Assembly: GCA_004154925.1 (NCBI GenBank) | Contig: QJNS01000044.1 | Location: forward strand, 62,001 to 126,000 | Length of the DNA: 64,000 bases | Direction of reading: 5' to 3' | DNA from: Monosporascus cannonballus | Taxonomy: Eukaryota > Ascomycota > Sordariomycetes > Xylariales | Part shown: positions 26,250 to 39,214 of the stretch, piece after piece | How positions within the stretch are numbered: position 1 is the stretch's first letter | How the letters are laid out: each line of letters begins with the position of its first letter | Position numbers and translations under genes: made by a program | Notes under the pieces: model-generated | The model's database searches: none | Seen by the model: only the letters and a program-made list of their open reading frames with translations | What the model was told of the DNA's origin: nothing

Positions 26250-26865
26250 GCGCCTGCTAAAAAACTTTTACCAGTAACGACGGACGCGTCTCAGTTAAGG
26301 GTTGATCAATTAGTAACCGGGATGTCGGGCTAATTAGTTACGGCTTACGTTAACGTAATAGTTATAACGGCGGCCTTTAATTATGCTTATTCCTTTTCGA
26401 AGCGCTTAAATTCCTTTATCGCATCCGTACCTTAAATACCGTAGCGAAATATTTTAATTCCCCGTTGACGAAAAAATTTCTTTTGTTTTCGTAAACGATT
26501 TAAATGATTAAATAATTTGTTAAAATATTATTAAATTTTTAAAAATTCTTTTTCGGTAATACGTTTCTTTAATTCGAAACGATTCTTTTTAATAATTAAT
26601 TTACTGTATTTAAATTCGGAAAAACTAAAAAGATTATAAGAATTTCCGTAAGCGGTACAAAAGGCATATTTCCCTGAACTGTAATAAGCTTTGTAAATTT
26701 TGTTTTCAGATTTATAACGGGAACAAGAAATATTCGAAAATATAATAAAACTAAGACGGTTAATCTGTTCTGAAAGAACGAAGGCGTTAATACGTTTGCG
26801 AAACCTGGACTTTTTAATACGACCCGATATAATAAGTATAAAAAAGGAAAAGTTACTTACCAAAG
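26250..26865 (-). pseudogene. Antisense accessory ORF of element C (Cys-rich plus coiled coil)
   Basis: This lies between the chromodomain end and the 3' LTR, on the strand opposite gag-pol. The first 110 codons (26531-26863) are still open. They include a cluster of surviving Cys and Cys-turned-Tyr, as in SCSRYKSENKIYKAYYSS and YAFCTAYGNSYNLF, followed by a basic region ELKKRITEKEFLKI. After two TAA stops the frame goes on with LNRLRKQKKFFRQRGIKIF, the coil motif shared with the same region of D, E, F and A/B. It ends tail-to-tail with pol near VTGKSF. The function is unknown. The layout suggests a small DNA- or RNA-binding, zinc-binding protein. Confidence 0.65.
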
Positions 26866-26921
26866 TTGATAAATAAACGAAATGATCTTTAGGGATAAAG
26901 ATCTTGGAAGGGGAAAGATCG

Positions 26922-27348
26922 TGTTATAACCTAACGGTTTTGGCTTATGAAAACGGTTGGAATCCTAAAAAACCAGACCCCGACCTAGTCAAGAAGTCAC
27001 GTAATTGGCGCAAAGGGCTCAAGGGCCCTAATTGGACAAAAAGGCTTAAGCTAAATAAGTACCAAAGGGGGCTCAAAAGGGCTTAAAGGGACTTAACTGA
27101 AAAAATATCGTTAAGCCATAATAAGCACCTTAAGCTAAAAAAAGAATATATACGTTTATTAATTCCATAATTTAAATAATTTCAGCTTATAATATTTATC
27201 AAAATTAATCGATTGTAATAAGGCATTTCCGGTATTAAGAGATGTAATACGTTATTATATCCATTGCTTAAATTCCTACGATACTTTTATTAACATAAAC
27301 CCGTCGACTTAAGGTTTAATAGTTGGTTAAACCTTATAGCTTATCATA
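26922..27348 (+). repeat. 3' LTR of element C
   Basis: It starts TGTTATAACCTAACGG right after a purine-rich tract (GGAAGGGGAAAGATCG) that fits the polypurine tract, and ends ATCATA before the target duplication GTTCT. The ORF at 26904-27086 is LTR sequence, not a gene. Confidence 0.88.
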
Positions 27349-27426
27349 GTTCTGGGCGGAAATTATATTATACCGGATATAATTAATAAATTTATATTAT
27401 TATAAAAATATAAGTTAAAACCTTAT
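27349..27426 (+). pseudogene. 78-bp piece of element B pol between C and D
   Basis: The stretch beginning GTTCTGGGCGGAAATTATA continues the frame cut at 20591 and runs to AAAACCTTAT, where element D begins. The same line is uninterrupted in element C at about 23000-23085. Confidence 0.85.
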
Positions 27427-27846
27427 TGTAACGAACCTGTTATACATCCACCTGGAGGTATGAGCAGTATCCGAAATGGGGTCTTGATTTGCAGGTAATA
27501 ATAAGGCGAAGAATAATTTAATAGTCTGTTCGTTAAAGAGATTTAAAGATTTTTCCCTTAATTAAAGAACGGTATAGTTGCCTTTTAATTAAGAGCTTAG
27601 ATTGATAGCTAAGGAGCGAAACAAAGTAGGTGCTATTTATATGAAAAACTGATTTATTATATATCCCAACTCCCAAAGTAAGTGTGTCGTGGATCTGTTG
27701 GATTTGTGTGATTTGGTTCCCAGATTACCCAGATTAACCAGATCACCTTAAGAGCCAGGCTTCCTGTCCGGAGTTTAGCCGTAACAGGTCCGCGTTAGGC
27801 CTTAAAGGTTGGTCTTTTCGAAACAGGAACCCTTGTTTCTATAACA
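27427..27846 (-). repeat. 3' LTR of element D
   Basis: A 420-bp LTR ending ATAACA, less mutated than the partner at 34306 in its first half. It contains a GC-rich core with CAGATTACCCAGATTAACCAG. In element direction it reads TGTTAT at one end and CGTTACA at the other. Confidence 0.88.
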
Positions 27847-27961
27847 TTATTTCCCCTTTCTAAGGATTTTTGTCCCAAAAATAAGAACCGTAAGTCGCCA
27901 CTTTGTTTGGTTAGAGAAAATTGAAGATGTCCTAATTAACTTTACCATAATAGGTTATATC

Positions 27962-28624
27962 CAGAAAGAAAAAAGAAAACCTCGGTTAAATTAACGCGGC
28001 TCCCGCGATATTCGTACTAATTTAATTAAAAAATTTGGTATTAAGGCTTTCTCTTATTCGAATTATGTTCGTTTTGGCGAAACCAATTATTTTTACGTTC
28101 CGGAATACCTGAATTGCAGTTATTATATCCGTCGGCAACGTTTTTCCTATAATGTTTTAATTATGAATTCGCTGCAAAAAATAAACGAAATGTAAAACCG
28201 TTTATTACGTAAGTAGCATAAAACCGAAAATAATTTTCTAGCGTATTAAGAAATTACAAAAAAAGAACAAAAGGCAGTAAAAAAAAGGTTAACCGAATTA
28301 CGTCGTTAACAGGATAAAAAATCGAAGAAATTTGTTGAAAAATTAAAGCGTTTACGCTTTTAACAAAACCTTCTTAAGAAAAGGGCGGTAAAGTTATTAA
28401 AAGAAAATTTGGAATTAAACCAGTTAAAAAAACGGGAAAAGATGGAAGAAAAGTAAAAGTCGCGTGGACGTAAAGTAAGCACAGCTTGCATTAAAGATAA
28501 ACGTTATTTTGGAGGCGTTTATTTTTTTCAATTGGAACGCCGTAGGGCTGGATTTAAATGGGGGACCGTTATTGCTTACAATTTTAGCCACGCTGGAAAC
28601 GGTCGGTTAGGATTTTGGCGGTAA
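27962..28624 (+). pseudogene. Antisense accessory ORF of element D
   Basis: The plus-strand frame lies between the 3' LTR and pol, opposite to gag-pol. It contains SNYVRFGETNYFYVPEYLNC and SYYIRRQRFSYN, where Tyr at regular spacing looks like mutated Cys. A highly charged Lys/Glu coil follows with KLKRLRF, a stop, then QNLLKKRAVKLLKENLELNQ. It ends with GNGRLGFWR and TAA at 28622-28624, tail-to-tail with the chromodomain of pol. The handful of internal stops are TAA or TAG, all explainable from CAA, CAG or TGG. The coil matches the antisense regions of C, E and F although D is a different family. Its role is unknown. Confidence 0.65.
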
Positions 28625-31600
28625 AACGTCTTAACCAGGTTTATCGTATTTATTAAATGGTTAAGTAATTTTTACGTATTTTTTTATGTAAATATTTTTC
28701 CTATTTAATTAGGTATTAAATTTTGTTTTTAAGTATTTTAAAGTTTAGTATTTATTCGACTTTATATTCGTCGGAAATTTTTTTAAATTCCAGGTTTATT
28801 TCCAACGGGGCGTTTTTAGGTACTAATTTAAGCAAAAATATATGGAAAATAAGATGTATTTTTATGTTTTTGGGTAACGATAACCGATAATTGGTTTTGG
28901 AAATCACTTTTTCAATTTTGAACGGGCCAAATTTCTTAAAATCGAGCTTATCGCTAAATCTTTTTGTTTTAATTTGTAAAATATTTAAGGTTACGTTTTA
29001 TTTTTGGCGTAATAAGTAAACTTTATTTTTTTTCGTTAAAATTAATCCCTAAATTCTTTTATTATAATATTGGGTTATCTATTATTAAAAAAATCGTAAT
29101 TCGTTTTGGAAACGGATTTAAATTATCTTGATTTCGGTTATTAATATTTTTGCTTTTGGGATAATTATAATAATTTTTAATGCTTTGTTAAGCGGTTATT
29201 TGGGTCGTTTTATTTTTATATCGTATCCGTATATAGCGGTATAAGGGGATACGCTTATATTTTCGTTAATAAATGTATTATAAGCGATTTATATTAATAG
29301 TAAAAACTTTACCTAATTATTTTATTACTAATTAACGTAATTTCGGAAATATTATTTCAAAGTTTAATTAAGTCGCTTTATTTATCTATTAATTTGAAGA
29401 TAATACGCTGTCGAAAATTTAAATTTAATACCAAATTTTAAAGTAAAAAGTATATCATTATCGGAAATAATTTTTTCTGGTATTTTATATTTATCAAAAT
29501 AATATTTGATAAAAACGTATGCTAATTATTCTGCTATCGCGTTTCCTTTAAAAGGTAAAAAATACCCATACTTAATAAATTTGTTAACGATTACCCATAT
29601 TCCGTTATACTTAATTCCAGTAATTAGGTTTTTAAATAAAGGTAAATTAATAATAAAATCTTAAGTTATAGTATTTTATACTTTGTTAGGAATATCGGTA
29701 AGTTGCAGTAGCCTATAAGGCTTATGGCGTATTACCTTAGCCTTACTGCAAATGTTGCAATTCTTGATTACTTTTTTGACCATACGGCGTAGCTCTGGAA
29801 AATCATATTTTTTTTTAAAATCGTTTGGTAATTTTGAAAATTCCTTAATATCCGTACAATAAATTTTCATGGAATTCCTTTACGAATTGTTTTTTTAGTC
29901 CTTAGGAATATAGATTTTATTATAATATAACAGCTGGTTTTTTGATTATCCTTTTAACTATTAAACCTGTTTCTGTTTTTTTATATCGTAAGAATTCTAG
30001 AACCGTATTAAGAATTCAGGGGATAATTTCCTTAGAATTTCGCATAACTGTATAATGCTATTCTGGTTATACTATAACATTTACATATCCTTTTTAAGGA
30101 CTTTAGAATTATAATTTTTTTTGCGATTGAAAATATCCACCTGGATATTTTCCTTTTTTTTGATATAATATATTTTGAAATTAAATTTAAAAAAAAATAT
30201 TTATGTTTTATATTGTTTATTTAGCTTTTAAGTTTTTATAAGTCGAATAAGGTTTTTATAATTAAAATAAATATTAAAAGATTTTTTCGTTCCGTTAAAA
30301 AAAGGTTTTTATTCTTTAAAAACGTTAATAATCGCCAATAATTCCTTATTATAAATTTGGTATTTAAATTCTGTATTTCGGAATATTTTTAAGTAATATG
30401 CCATTAAGTATTATCTATTATTATCCTTTAACTATTTTAAGACGGTATTTAATATATAATCTAAAATATCCGTTTTTAAGCGTTTCTTTTTGTTTATATT
30501 AAGTAATCTTATTATAGGTCCACTAATAATTATATTTTTTAAAATCTGGAATATTTTCTTTGCATCTTTTGGAAATTTAAACTTTTTTTACGTACTTTTT
30601 GGTAATAAGTTTCGTTAATAGTTTAATTATATTTCCGTATCCCTTAATTAGGCCGCGTACGTAACCCGTAAATCCTAAAATTTGTTAGATATTTATAACG
30701 GTCGCCTTATTAAGAATAAGCCAGTCCTTAACTGCTTTCATTTTAAAGCGTTAAATCTGAATTTGGCCGGGGGTGAAAATATATCCCAAAAAATTTAGCT
30801 TTTGCGTATGTTATACGCTTTTAGCTAGGTTAATTCGGATATTTACTTTATCCAAAATTTTAAATACTTGGGTAACGTACTTTTGGTACTTTTCCAAAAT
30901 CTTAAAGTAAATAAGGATATCGTCGAGATAGACGAACATAAACTTATCCAAAAACTTTCTGAACGTAATTATAATTAGGCGTTGGAAACTGGCGGAAACA
31001 TTAATAAATCCTATGAGCATTATTTTATATTCGTAAAGTCTATATATTGTTCTAAATACCATTTTCCATTTTTCTTTTTTAGCCATTTTAATACGGTAAT
31101 AACTATTTCGAAAGTTAAGTATAATAAATTATTTTACTTTATTAACGTTTTTTTAACGTATTTATAAAGATTAAAAAATATCCATTTTTAATCGTAATAT
31201 TATTTAATTATTGGTAATTAATTATTTTTCTAAATACCAGGTTTCCGTTTTCGTTAATTTTTTGCTTTCCATCTTTGGTTTTTAGTACCATAAAAACGGG
31301 ATATTCAGCAGGAAAATCAAAGGGTTAAATATATTTTTTTAAGTTAAATTAAATACTTTTCCATAAGGCCTTTAACTTATTAAGGTTTATATAGTAAAAT
31401 TTGTAAAATTTGGGATAATATCTTTCTTTAATAAATATCTTATAATCCTATTAATTATATGGTAATAATTGGTAATTTTCTTTATTTTTAAACAATCTTT
31501 TAAATCGTTAATACTTAGGTAGTACCGTAAAAGCTTAATTTATAACCTGGACTTCCTTAATAACATAGCAAATTTTTTAATCGTTTTTTTCGAATAATTT

Positions 31601-32850
31601 TTATTTTTATTCCCATAAAAGTATTTGGTTTTTCCAATTAATATATAGATTGCTAGATTTAAATTACGGCATTCCCAAAATAATATTATGTCCAAAAATA
31701 TTAACAATATTTAATAAAATTTGTTTTTAATATCCTTAAATCTATATTAAAAGTTCTTTAATTTCCCGAAAAATTTGTCCGTTATCGTACGTAAATAAGT
31801 TTCCATTTACTGTACGTAATTTATAAAATTTTAACTTATATTTCCAGGAAATCTAATATTTTTCTGTTATTATAAAAAAGATAAAATTACTTTCGGCTTT
31901 TAAATCGATTATAATTTTAAACGTTTTATCCTTATATCGAAAAAAAATCTTTATTTAGTTACGTAATCCTTTGGTTACTTTATATAAGGTTTTGTGTAAT
32001 AGGGCTTTTCGATACTTTAACTTTAAAGGTTTTTGTCGTTTTTTAATTAACGCGGTTTATTTGCAAAAAGGCGTTTTTATTTTCGGGCCTTTTTAGCCGC
32101 ATATTTGGTATAATAGTTATTTATGCATTTGTACTATTTTTTTCTGCTTAATTGGCATCCGAAAGTAAATGTTTTTTTTAACTTATTTTTTGATTTTGTA
32201 CTTTTTAAGTTATAAAGTCAAAAAAATATATTTCCGAAAAAGGTGTTCCTATATTTAAAAGTTCGTATTGGATACAAAGCGTCGAAGCGTAACATAAACA
32301 TCCTTACGATATGGCCTTCCGATTCCATTTTGAATTAGGATATAAATAACAAAACCTAAGGTATTCTGGTTATCGGGGGGTTTTTGTGCATCTGTATTTG
32401 TTATCTGATTTAATAAGTATTTCCTTATCTTATTGAGGCCAAAAATCGTTATTTTCCTTAGCTTTAAAATGGACGAGATAATCGTCGATGTAGCAGGCCA
32501 TAAAATGTAATAAATTATAAGGGTTTATCGATGGTATTTTCTGGTAAATAATATATTTTGGGAGTTTGCAAAATTCCGGGAATAAATATCCATAATTATT
32601 AATGTTTAATCGAAATTAATCGTCCTTTATATACATTTTATACCTTTAAAAATTAAAATAATACTGGTATCCTAACTTTATAATTATTCTGGAAACCGTT
32701 TGTCCTAGATAATATTTGTAGGCTTTAACCTTAAAATCCTGGCAAATAAGATAATTCTCGTATTTTGGGTTATCGTTTTAACTTTAAGTAATTATGGTAA
32801 TAGTAAATTCTGGCTGGGAGAAAATCGTGCTAATTTTTTTTTTCTTTTTT
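28600..32850 (-). pseudogene. Element D pol: RT, integrase, chromodomain (RIP-inactivated)
   Basis: RT is well preserved at 30811-31086, with the intact active site FMFVYLDDILIYF. The integrase zinc-binding part is at 29676-29870 (ELRRMVKKVIKNCNICSKAK), and the catalytic-core stretch near 29560-29640 reads GIWVIVNKFIKYGYFLPFK. A chromodomain start ISDEYKVE, then YLIKW, lies near 28660-28790. The order RT-integrase-chromodomain is that of a Ty3/gypsy chromovirus. Stops elsewhere make it inactive. Confidence 0.8.
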
Positions 32851-32899
32851 TACCTTATTATCTGTTTTTTGTTTAATTATCCTGACTTTTTTCTAAGGT

Positions 32900-34000
32900 T
32901 AAGGAATTCTTCCTTTTTTGGAGTTCCCCTTGGCGGAAGAATAATATTCGCTTTTGAAATATCCTTTTTTGCCATAATTAAAACATTTTACTTTAAACTT
33001 GTTTTTCTTAGGCTTTTTCGAAGCGGTATTCGCTTTTTTCTAAGGCTTACCTTTGTTTTTCTTGGTTCGGTTATTAAAGCTTTTATTGTTATTTCGTCTG
33101 CCGGTTCCTTTTTTTTCGAAGTACCGATTAAAAGTACGTCGGTCGGCAATAATGGCCTTATTTATATATTTTACAAAGGATTTTATTTTAAATTCTATAT
33201 ATATTTCGTTTTTAACTTAAAATTTTAGGCCGTTATAATAAGGGTAAAACAAAACGCTTTTTAACAAGTTGGAAATAATTACTAAACGATTAAACTTAAT
33301 TGTATATTCGGATATTAACTTAATTTAGCGAAAAAAATAAAATTATTTAATTACATATTATTCCTTATCAAAATTTCCGAATAAGGCCCGTATTTATTCC
33401 TTAAAATAACCGTATTTACCGAAAACGTAATTAATACGGTCTAAGAATTCCTTTGGATATTTTTTAAAATAATCCGTTAAAATAAGTTCGAATTATTTCC
33501 GGATTCGTCCGGTCAGTAACTAAGAAATAATTATTACCTTCTGATAATCCTCCGTTAAAGAACTTTCGTAAAACTTAAGGTAAAACCTGGTTTAAACCAA
33601 AAATCTATTAGGGTTTTTTAATTTATCGTAAGGCTGAGGGGGAATTGGCTTATAACCCTTAACGTCTAGCATTCCGTAATAACCAGGGGGTAAAATAATT
33701 CCTTCCCGTATCCGGTTAATGCCGAACAGTAATAAAATCGAAATTCTTTCTAATGCTAATCTTATGTCCAACGAAAATGGTCGGTAGCCAGCCTTTTAGC
33801 TTCGTCCCTTTAAAAAGCCAAATTATGGAAAAGCCGGTTTTTTTTCTTTGGCGAGCCGAATATTTTCCTTTTTTAGACTTTTGACCTTTTGGGCCAAAAA
33901 ATCCAATCGTTTTTTAATAGTAAGTTTTTTTTAATTAAACTCTTTAATAACTTTTTTTTATTTTCCAGCCGGATATTTTTCCTTTTTTTCACTTATTTCC
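32900..34000 (-). pseudogene. Element D gag (RIP-inactivated)
   Basis: A minus-strand zinc knuckle near 32955-33000 reads CFNYGKKGYF, with the second Cys and the His converted to Tyr. It is flanked by Lys/Ser-rich sequence, as in gypsy Gag C-termini. The plus-strand ORF at 32794-33228 is its shadow. The region between about 34000 and the LTR at 34306 would be the leader. Confidence 0.6.
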
Positions 34001-34305
34001 CCCCTTTATACCTTAATTATTCCCCTTATAGGTAAAGGTTGTTGCTGGAATTAAGAAAAAAAAGGATCTCCTTAAAATCTAATAATAAGGGGTATTTTAT
34101 TATTTATTAGCTGGAAAACTTTTTTAATAAGTAATAAATCGTTTAATTTTATTATTAATTTTTCGCTAGTTAATAATGGGGATTAAATATATTATTTATT
34201 TTTTGAACGTCGCCCTATAATATTATTTTCATTAAGTTCAGAAAAACTTATGTTTTAATTAGGCGGTAAATTATTCGTCAGCTATTAATTAAAAAATTAT
34301 CAAAA

Positions 34306-34725
34306 TGTAACGAACCTATTATATATTTACCTGGAGGTATAAGCAATATCCGAAATAAGATCTTAATTTGCAGGTAACAATAAGGCGAAAAATAATTTAA
34401 TAATTTATTCGTTAAAAAGATTTCAAAACTTTTCCCTTAATTAAAAAACGGTATAATTACTTTTTAATTCAAAGCTTAAATTAATATTTAAAAACCGTAA
34501 CTAAATAAATATTATTTATATAAAAAATTAATTTATTATATATCCCAACTCCCAAAGTAAATATATCGTGGATCTGTTAGATCTGTATGATCTGGTCCCC
34601 AGATTACCCAGATTAACCAGATCACCTTAAGAGCCAGGCTTCCTGTCCGGAGTTTAGCCGTGACAGGTCCGCGCTAGGCCTTAAAGGTTGGTCTCCTCGA
34701 GACAGGAACCCCTGTTCCTGTAACA
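34306..34725 (-). repeat. 5' LTR of element D
   Basis: A 420-bp partner of 27427-27846. The part from about 34540 to 34725 is nearly unchanged between the copies, while 34306-34530 is strongly AT-shifted, so mutation was uneven along the LTR. Confidence 0.88.
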
Positions 34726-35382
34726 CTTATATAGCGACGAAGGCAAAAGTTAGGAATTTGCGTACGATAACGGAAAAATTATACGCAAAATTAATTATTT
34801 CGAAATTTTTATGAAAAGATAATACGAGATAATTAATTTCGATATCGTTTTATTCGAAAATTACGATAAAACTTTAGGATTACTATAGATATGTTAATAC
34901 GGAATTTTAATTAATAACGGGATTAACCAAATAAAATTCACTTTATACTTTATTAGCAAATAAAAGAAAAGAAATTAAAGTTTTAACATTTAATCGATAA
35001 TAACGATAAATATGAGTATAAAAATATAATAAATACCTTATTATCTAAAGAAATAAAACATAAAAAAAGACGGGTATTAACGAAAAATATAACGTATAAT
35101 TATTATTATTAAAGCAAAATTTAAATAATTAAAAAATAATTTGGAATAATAAAAATAATAACTTTAAATATTAAAAGTTTTAATTAATATATTACTATAA
35201 TATTATAAATACAAATAACGTTTTAAAAAAACCTTAATACGAAATAATTAAAATATAACGAATAAAATTATGAAATAATTTTTAAAAAAGGTTTTTCGAC
35301 AAAATTTTACCTTATTTATAATTTTAATAAAAAGAATTACGTATTTTTAAAAAATACCTGGAAAATCGGTTACGAAAAATAT

Positions 35383-36624
35383 AAATTTAAGCTTTAAAAT
35401 TACTAATAAAATATTTAATATTTTTTTTACCGAAAAATAAATTACGATTTATGGTTAATTATTAATAATTAAATAATATTATTATTAAAATTTAAATATT
35501 ATTACCTTTAATTATAAAAATACAAAACCGATATTATAAAACTAAATAATTTATAATATTTAAGTTTAAAAACAAATATAATTTTATTAAGATTATAAAG
35601 TATATAAATAAAAAATAATTTTTAAAATAAAATATAAATTATTTAAATATTTGGATATATTATTAAAATTTATAAACATATTAATAATTTCTTAATAAAT
35701 AATTAATTACGTATTACGGAAATACCGTAATATTACCGTTATTTGTTATTTTAATAATATATTTATTTTTTCGGAAATAAAAAGAATATATAAAAAATAT
35801 ATTTATAAAGTTTTGTAAACTTTATAAAACGTAAAGGTATTTATTAACGCAAAAGAAAATAATTTTATATAAAAAAATAAAATATTTAGTATATAATATT
35901 ATTTTAAAATATATTAAAATATATTTTAAAAATATTATTATAATTATAAAATAATAAACGTTAATAATAATTAAAGAAATATAAATATTTTGCGGATTTG
36001 CTAATAATTATAAAAGGTTAATTCGAATTTTTAATAAAATAATTATATTTTTACCGAATTTTATAAAAACGAAATTAAATTATATATTAAATATAAAAAA
36101 AATATTTTAAAATATTAAAAATATATTTATTAACGAATTAATATTAATTATATATGTTTTAAACCGATTTATTAAATTAAAAATTAATATTTCGGATTAC
36201 GAATTATATATAATAATAGGATAACAAAATAATTAAAATAAATTATATTTTATTATATTTTTATAGTATAAATTAAAAAAAACCGAATTTAATTACGGTA
36301 TTCTAAATAAAAAACTTATAGTTATTATTATGATATTTTAGGAATTTAAGTATTTTTTAAAAGGAAATTTATACCAAATTAAGGTTTATACGAATTATTA
36401 AAATTTTACCCGATTTATTACGATTAAAAAATTTATAAAATAATAATTAAAATATATAAATAAATTACCAAATTTTAACGTTATTATTATTTAAAAAATA
36501 AATTAAAAAATAATAAATTAAATATTTTAAATAAATAATTAAATTTTTTAAAATTATAAAAAAAATTTAAATATATAATTTTTAATAATATTATAAAAAA
36601 GTATTTACGTTTATGACAAATTAT
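35383..36624 (+). repeat. 1.24-kb tandem duplication in element B pol, copy 1
   Basis: It starts AAATTTAAGCTTTAAAATTAC and is followed directly by a second copy at 36625-37867. Long runs are identical between the copies, including RIP-type changes. Remaining differences are mostly C/T or G/A. No such duplication exists in elements C, E or F. Confidence 0.85.
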
Positions 36625-37867
36625 AAATTTAGGTTTTAAAATTATTAATAAAATATTTAATATTTTTTTTACCGAAAAATAAATTACGATTTATGGTTAA
36701 TTATTAATAATTAAATAATATTATTATTAAAATTTAAATATTATTATTTTTAATTATAAAAATATAAAACCGATATTATAAAATTAAATAATTTATAATA
36801 TTTAAATTTAAAAACGGATATAATTTTATTAAGATTATAAAGTAATATAAATAAAAAATAATTTTTAAAATAAAATATAAATTATTTAAATATTTAAATA
36901 TATTATTAAAATTTATAAATATATTAATAATTTTTTAATAAATAATTAATTACGTATTACGGAAATACCGTAATATTGCCGTTATTTATTATTTTAATAA
37001 TATATTTATTTTTTCGGAAATAAAAAAAATATATGAAAAATATATTTATAAGGTTTTATAAGCTTTATAAAACGTAAAGGTATTTATTAATGCAAAAGAA
37101 AATAATTTTATATAAAAAAATAAAATATTTAATATATAATATTACTTTAAAATATATTAAAATATATTTTAAAAATATTATTATAATTATAAAATAATAA
37201 ACGTTAATAATAATTAAAGAAATATAAGTATTTTGCGGATTTATTAATAATTATAAAAGGTTAATTCGAATTTTTAATAAAATAATTATATTTTTACCGA
37301 ATTTTATAAAAACGAAATTAAATTATATATTAAATATAAAAGAAATATTTTAAAATATTAAGAATATAATTATTAACGAATTAATATTAATTATATACGT
37401 TTTAAACCGATTTATTAAATTAAAAATTGATATTTCGGATTACGAATTATATATAATAATGGGATAACGAAATAATTAAAATAAATTATATTTTATTATA
37501 TTTTTATAATACAAATTAAAAAAAACCGAATTTAATTACGGTATTCCAAATAAAAAACTTATAGCCATTATTATGACATTTTAGGAATTTAAGTATTTTC
37601 TAAAGGGAAATTTATATTAAATTACGGTTTATACGAATTATTAAAATTTTACCCGATTTATTACGATTAAAAAACTTATAAAATAATAATTAAAATATAT
37701 AAATAAATTACCAAATTTTAACGTTATTATTATTTAAAAAACAAATTAAAAAATAATAAATTAAATATTTTAAATAAATAATTAAATTTTTTAAAAATAT
37801 GAAAAAAATTTAAATATATAATTTCTAATAATATTATAAAAAAGTATTTACGTTTACGACAAATTAT
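36625..37867 (+). repeat. 1.24-kb tandem duplication in element B pol, copy 2
   Basis: It starts AAATTTAGGTTTTAAAATTA and ends in TTTACGACAAATTAT, the same end as copy 1 at 36622. After it the pol line continues singly toward integrase. Confidence 0.85.
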
Positions 37868-39214
37868 AATAATTTAGGCAGTATTTTTTAATATATATCA
37901 GAAAATTTAATAATATAATAATAATTTTCCAAAATATTAAAAAACGAATAAAATATAAACTTTAAAAGAATATTAAAAATATTTAATACGAAAAATATAC
38001 AAATACTAATTATACAGATATTTAAGAATTTGCAAAACCGTAAAATAGTTTTAACGTATATATTGTTATACAATAAAATTAACGGTAAAAAAAGTTATAT
38101 AATAATATAATATTTATATTAAAATACAGATTTAACGATATAAATTATACGAAAAATTATAATTATTACTAATTATAAAACGAATATAATATTTAATTAT
38201 ATTCGATTTTATTATTAAAGTTTTTATATTAAACAATTTAATTACGAAAATATATTATAATAATATTCTCGTAATTATCGGTAAATTTATAAAGTTTGTT
38301 TATTTTTTATTATATTACGAAAACATTAACGCCACATAATTAATATATATTTTTTAAATATATTCTCAATTTGTATAAATTATTAATAAAAATTATATTA
38401 AATAATAAATTAGTATTTATGTTAAAGTTTTAATAAAGCCTCCTAATAAAAATTAATTTAAATTATAAATTATTTAATATATTTAAGCGATAAATAAATA
38501 AATAAATAAAACGAATAAATTAAATTTTAAAAGTTTATTTATAATATTACATTAATTATAAATAAAATAATTAAGTTAAAAAATTACTAATTATATAATT
38601 AACTTATAATATTAATTATTACGAAAGTGTTAACATAATAGTTATAAATGCAAATTTTGGTTTTATTTCAAAAATCTATAAAAGAATATATAATGATAAA
38701 CCAATTAATATTAAAATAATTTTTATAATAAAATAATTACGATAATTATAACAAAAAATAACAATAAAACATAAATTCGTACGAAATCAAATAAATAAAT
38801 ATTATAACCAAACAAATTACAAAAATTAGCTTTCGAAAAAAGGAAAATAATTTTCCTTACTATAAAAAACATTTAAATAAAACAACCTCATAAAAAATTC
38901 GATATTAAATATATCGGTCCATACAAAATCGCCAAAAAAATCTTAAAAAATAATTATTAATCGGAATTTCCATTAAAAATTAAACTTTATTCAATTTTTT
39001 ATGTTTTTTTATTCGAATAATAATAAATACGATTAAAATATATACGGTATAAAACGATATAAAAATAAAAAAAATAAATATACGAAATAAAAAAAATTAC
39101 TTAATATATGAAAATAAAACGGACTTATTTAATATGTAATTAAATAAAAAAAATATTTAAATTTCGAAAATATTTTAAAATTTATTAAAATTTTTATTAA
39201 CGCCTAATGCTTAA

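Larger units (their letters stand above)
20592..27348 (+). mobile_element. Ty3/gypsy chromovirus C (6.76 kb, complete, inactive)
   Basis: LTRs at 20592-21017 (426 bp) and 26922-27348 (427 bp) are flanked by GTTCT at 20587-20591 and 27349-27353. The internal order is gag, zinc knuckle, RT, integrase and chromodomain on the plus strand, then an antisense coding region. LTRs are much less mutated than the interior and similar in length, which suggests this is one of the younger insertions. All enzyme frames are broken. Confidence 0.9.
27427..34725 (-). mobile_element. Chromovirus D, second family (7.3 kb, minus orientation)
   Basis: Both LTRs are exactly 420 bp (27427-27846 and 34306-34725), with TGTAACG and TGTAACA ends, flanked by CTTAT at 27422-27426 and 34726-34730. 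Gag-pol runs on the minus strand, opposite to host element B. LTR sequence and interior differ from the A/C/E/F/G group, so this is another family. Several stretches of pol keep open frames and intact motifs, so it is less damaged than its host. Confidence 0.9.

Noticed and set aside
26904..27086. 60-codon ORF with Pro/Lys-rich product
   Set aside because: It consists of the 3' LTR U3 of element C. The same sequence is in the 5' LTR at 20592.
32794..33228. 144-codon plus-strand ORF
   Set aside because: It lies opposite to the element D gag zinc knuckle and has the low-complexity Phe-rich make-up of a shadow frame.
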